Positions 1 to 64,000 of a stretch of DNA of 64,000 nucleotides are shown here, one piece after another. The number at the start of each line of letters is the position of its first letter. Positions within the stretch are counted from its first letter, which is position 1. The stretch covers positions 15,340,127-15,404,126 of the forward strand of contig NC_044995.1 in the NCBI RefSeq assembly GCF_008728515.1, in the 5' to 3' direction. A model generated the notes under the pieces. It was not told where the DNA came from, did not search any database, and was given only the letters and a program-made list of their open reading frames with translations. Made by a program: the position numbers and the translations under genes. This stretch comes from Papio anubis. Lineage: Eukaryota > Chordata > Mammalia > Primates > Cercopithecidae.

Positions 1-1163
<1,163 letters not shown>

Positions 1164-1487
1164 AACACTTGGTGGCACAGTGCACTCCCCAAGAAGCGCC
1201 TAGTGTCCTTTTCTGCTGTAAGAAAACCTTCCTTTTCCCATATTCTGGCCTTGCTTAAGAAGAAGAGGGAATCTTTCTGAGATTTAGGTAGCCTCTCTGA
1301 CTTCAACTTAGATCACACCAACAACCCTCACCTCACACTCAGAGCAGTTTTTCAGCTCTGAGTCCAACCCTAAGGAGCTGGACAAAGCGGCCTCTTGCCC
1401 CAAGGCTACTCACGTAGCAAGTCTGTGTGTGTGTGTCTCCTCTGTCTTGGAGCAAGGTGGCCACCAATACATTCTGGCCCCACTCAC

Positions 1488-30122
<28,635 letters not shown>

Positions 30123-30899
30123 GGCCCGGGCCCCCGGGGTGGCCCCCGAGCCCGGCCCGGCCTCCCAGGGCTCTGTCCCCCTTAAACCTTTCCTGTCAGG
30201 AGGCGAAGGGGGAAAGGGGGGGGGCCCACTCCAATGGCGGCGGCGGCTCAAAATGGCCGCCGCCACCGCCTCCCCCTTCACCCGTGCCTCGTCCGATGTA
30301 ATACGAGTGCCAATTGGTCAGTGCATGGGGCAACGGGCGCGGGCCCGGAAACCTAGCCAATCAGAGTGCGGTTTTCAAAACAACGACAACGAGAAGGCCT
30401 AGGAGCTACCGGGTAGGAAGCGTTGGCCTACGTCGAAGCCGAGGCCGGAGCGGAGGGCGGGAAAAGGCAGGAGGCGGAGCGTGCGCTGATTGGGTAGCTC
30501 TCGCGCGCCGGCTGCAGTAAAGCCCAATGAAAATAAGGGAGTAACGCTTTGGACCAATCAGCGGTGAGATCTCAGAATGAGCGTCCGACGGCCTTTCCTG
30601 CGCAGTCCTTTCATCAAACTAAGTGTCTCTGTAACACACATTCCGATTGGTGTATATCTCCCGCCCCTTGAGGAGTCCGAGCGGGTAAAACCACTAGAAC
30701 CAATCAAATGGAGGGTCGTCAGAAACCCCTCCTTCCTGTTGCCTTTAAGAAACCGGAAAGAGATGAATTCACCAGGGGCCCGCCCCTTGCCGTTAGGGCG
30801 GTTTCAAAACAATCTGCCCACCAATCGCAGTTATTGTCTTAGCTCACTAAAGCGTAGAGATGGCTCGTTTTAGGAAAAGTGCCCCAGATTGGCCGTGCT

Positions 30900-30900
<1 letters not shown>
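30123..30900 (-). promoter_or_regulatory. HNRNPUL1: HNRNPUL1 promoter and 5' UTR with CCAAT-box array
   Basis: This stretch is CpG-rich and TATA-less. Nearest the ATG are two YY1-like GCCATTTT/GCCGCCATT motifs (30232-30263, minus sense). Upstream are eleven CCAAT/ATTGG pentamers: 30231, 30310 and 30313 (palindrome CCAATTGG), 30357, 30489, 30524, 30554, 30646, 30700, 30821 and 30888. There are two GC boxes with the same CCCGCCCCTTG core (about 30660 and 30780) and two TTTGAA (CHR-like) hexamers on the minus strand (30374-30379, 30803-30808). The transcription start is not fixed by the sequence; it is probably 100-300 bp above the ATG. Confidence 0.75.
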
Positions 30901-32839
<1,939 letters not shown>

Positions 32840-32853
32840 TTGATATACAAAGT

Positions 32854-32859
32854 TTTATG
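32854..32859 (-). terminator. Probable AXL poly(A) signal (CATAAA variant)
   Basis: Minus-strand CATAAA is followed about 10-30 nt later by U/GU-rich sequence. It lies where the human transcript length predicts the end. It is a weak, non-canonical hexamer. Confidence 0.45.
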
Positions 32860-33079
32860 TGACCTGAGCCCCTCTGAAGGCACCAGAGTCCACACTGTAT
32901 ACTCAGAAGATGAGGGATTGGCTCAGGGGGGCAACATAACCCGGAAGGCGGGAGATCGTCCATCCCCTGCGGGAAAGGAGGCATCCCTAATGCATTGCAC
33001 AGGCTTGAAGGGGGCACACCCCCACAGGAGGGGAGGAGGAAGCAATGATGGCTAAAAAGGAGACGGGCATCCCAAAGAA

Positions 33080-34440
<1,361 letters not shown>

Positions 34441-34645
34441 GAATGTTAATACCTGGGAGGACTTCACATATTGCAATCCAACCCCTTCCTTTTACAGATG
34501 GTGATGCTACTGCTTTCAAGGTGATGCTACTGTACAGAGAAGGGGAGGGACCTGTCTGGGATGGAGGTGGGATAGGTAGGAAGATAGGGCTTCAGGTGGG
34601 GATAAGGCCTGGGGTGGGAAAGTGGGGAGGTGGAGTTTCCCCCAG

Positions 34646-34653
34646 TGGCAGTG
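34646..34653 (-). promoter_or_regulatory. miR-34a 8-mer seed match in AXL 3' UTR
   Basis: The minus strand reads CACTGCCA, a perfect 8-mer (positions 2-8 plus A1) for the miR-34/449 seed, 43 nt after the stop codon. miR-34a repression of AXL through its 3' UTR is reported for human; that this is the same site is inferred. Confidence 0.6.
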
Positions 34654-34696
34654 CCTAGCTTGGATCCTGAGAGGGAGTCCCAGGCGGAGGGTTGTC

Positions 34697-58199
<23,503 letters not shown>

Positions 58200-58306
58200 C
58201 TGGGGAGAGGGAAGGGTGTGAGGACAGAATGACCAAGCAATCACATGAGATGGTCACACAGCTCCCAGTGGTGGTGGTTCTAGTGTGACTACACAACTTT
58301 GCAAGG

Positions 58307-58332
58307 GTGTGTGTGTGTGTGTGTGTGTGTGT
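58307..58332 (+). repeat. GT dinucleotide microsatellite
   Basis: Thirteen GT units just upstream of AXL exon 7 (about 110 bp into intron 6). Confidence 0.95.
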
Positions 58333-58611
58333 TGCAGCGCCATGCTGGGATAACACAGGCACCTGGATTTGCAAACCAAGGAGATCATTTGGTTGTATAC
58401 GACGCGGTTCCAAAAGCCACCTCCAGCAAGACTCTTCCCCCTCTGAGCCTCGGTTTTCTCCTCGGGCAAATGGGGCCTTAGAGGATCAAATGCCTTACAG
58501 GATTGTTTAAAGATTAAATGTAGTTATGCCCAAAGGATGCCACAGTGCATGGCGGGTGGTCAGCACCGATAATAATGATGCATAGTGTGATGACAATAAT
58601 AATGCAAATAG

Positions 58612-60243
<1,632 letters not shown>

Positions 60244-60289
60244 CATGTCATATATTATCTTAATTAAAAAAGAAAAACATGTCCAACAT

Positions 60290-62010
<1,721 letters not shown>

Positions 62011-62476
62011 GGGGAGGACTAGGGGCAGATGGTGGGTACAAGGAGGGGTGAGGCTGTCACCATGCCTGCTCTCTGACCCACAGTGACAAACAGGAAGAGG
62101 AACCTCTACCAGGACAGAGGGGAGATGGGTACAGACAGTTGGTCTCCCCGTGCCTGCTCCCACTTCTCTTTTCCCTGGGACGGCTGTGACCCTCCCACTG
62201 GAACTCTTCAGCCCTAGCCTGTGTGCAGCAGGAAGTGAGACCTGGAGAGGGAAGAGGACACACTTCTGCTTTCCTGGGAACACTTGGTGGATGTGGGCAG
62301 GGGTGCAGCTGATGCCTGACCTGGCATTTGAGGTCTCCCGAATCCGGCTGGCCTCTGGGATTGAATCTCAACTTAGGCTTTCTAGCCCCGGGGAGGGGTG
62401 GAGGGTAGGGAAAGGTCACTTCCCCTCTCTGGGCCTCAGTTCCTTACCTTGAAAAAGGGAAGATTAATAGCCACTA

Positions 62477-64000
<1,524 letters not shown>

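Noticed and set aside
30123..30281. 53-codon in-frame N-terminal extension of HNRNPUL1
   Set aside because: The frame is open but starts at GTG, not ATG. The downstream ATG at 30122 has an ideal Kozak context and matches the known protein start.

Overview
The window is nuclear DNA from a primate, most likely an Old World monkey. Alu elements occupy a large share of it. The youngest AluY copies (for example 8107-8414, 36339-36633, 47571-47860, 48183-48475) carry GGCTCAAGCCTG near the start and GATCCGGCCACTGC in the right arm, variants I associate with cercopithecid AluYR-type elements rather than human AluY. The species call is an inference. There are no bacterial or viral genes.

Two protein-coding genes lie on the minus strand, head to tail. 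HNRNPUL1 starts at 30122 and runs left to the window edge. Eight coding exons are visible, encoding residues 1-422 (SAP domain, acidic linker, SPRY domain). The ATP-binding/PNK-like core and the Gly/Pro-rich tail lie beyond position 1. AXL, a TAM-family receptor tyrosine kinase, occupies 32.8-58.2 kb. Fourteen exons (human numbering 7-20) encode residues 262-894: part of the first fibronectin domain, the second fibronectin domain, the transmembrane segment, the whole kinase and the C-tail. Exons 1-6 lie beyond 64000. All 22 coding exons join in frame with AG/GT boundaries and no disabling change.

Layout from left to right. 1-30 kb: HNRNPUL1 introns, including a 7SL RNA pseudogene (7545-7827) and a fossil DNA-transposon block (7.9-11.5 kb). 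29.5-30.9 kb: CpG-rich HNRNPUL1 promoter with an unusual array of CCAAT boxes. About 30.9-32.8 kb: short intergenic interval. 32.8-34.7 kb: AXL 3' UTR, much of it a degenerate TTAGAATC-type repeat. 35-58 kb: AXL exons and introns, with a 100-N assembly gap at 47861-47960, a 19-bp G run at one splice acceptor, a tRNA-Lys-like sequence, a degenerate GTGTGCAAGGAGGG repeat and an ATCC satellite. 58.2-64 kb: AXL intron 6, repeats only.

HNRNPUL1 (nuclear RNA/DNA-damage factor) and AXL (cell-surface GAS6 receptor) are neighbours but have no known shared pathway. I found no novel gene system. The items most worth checking are the NF-Y-type promoter array, the repeat-built AXL 3' UTR, the Tigger composite, and small AXL differences near the cleavage site and an internal start codon.
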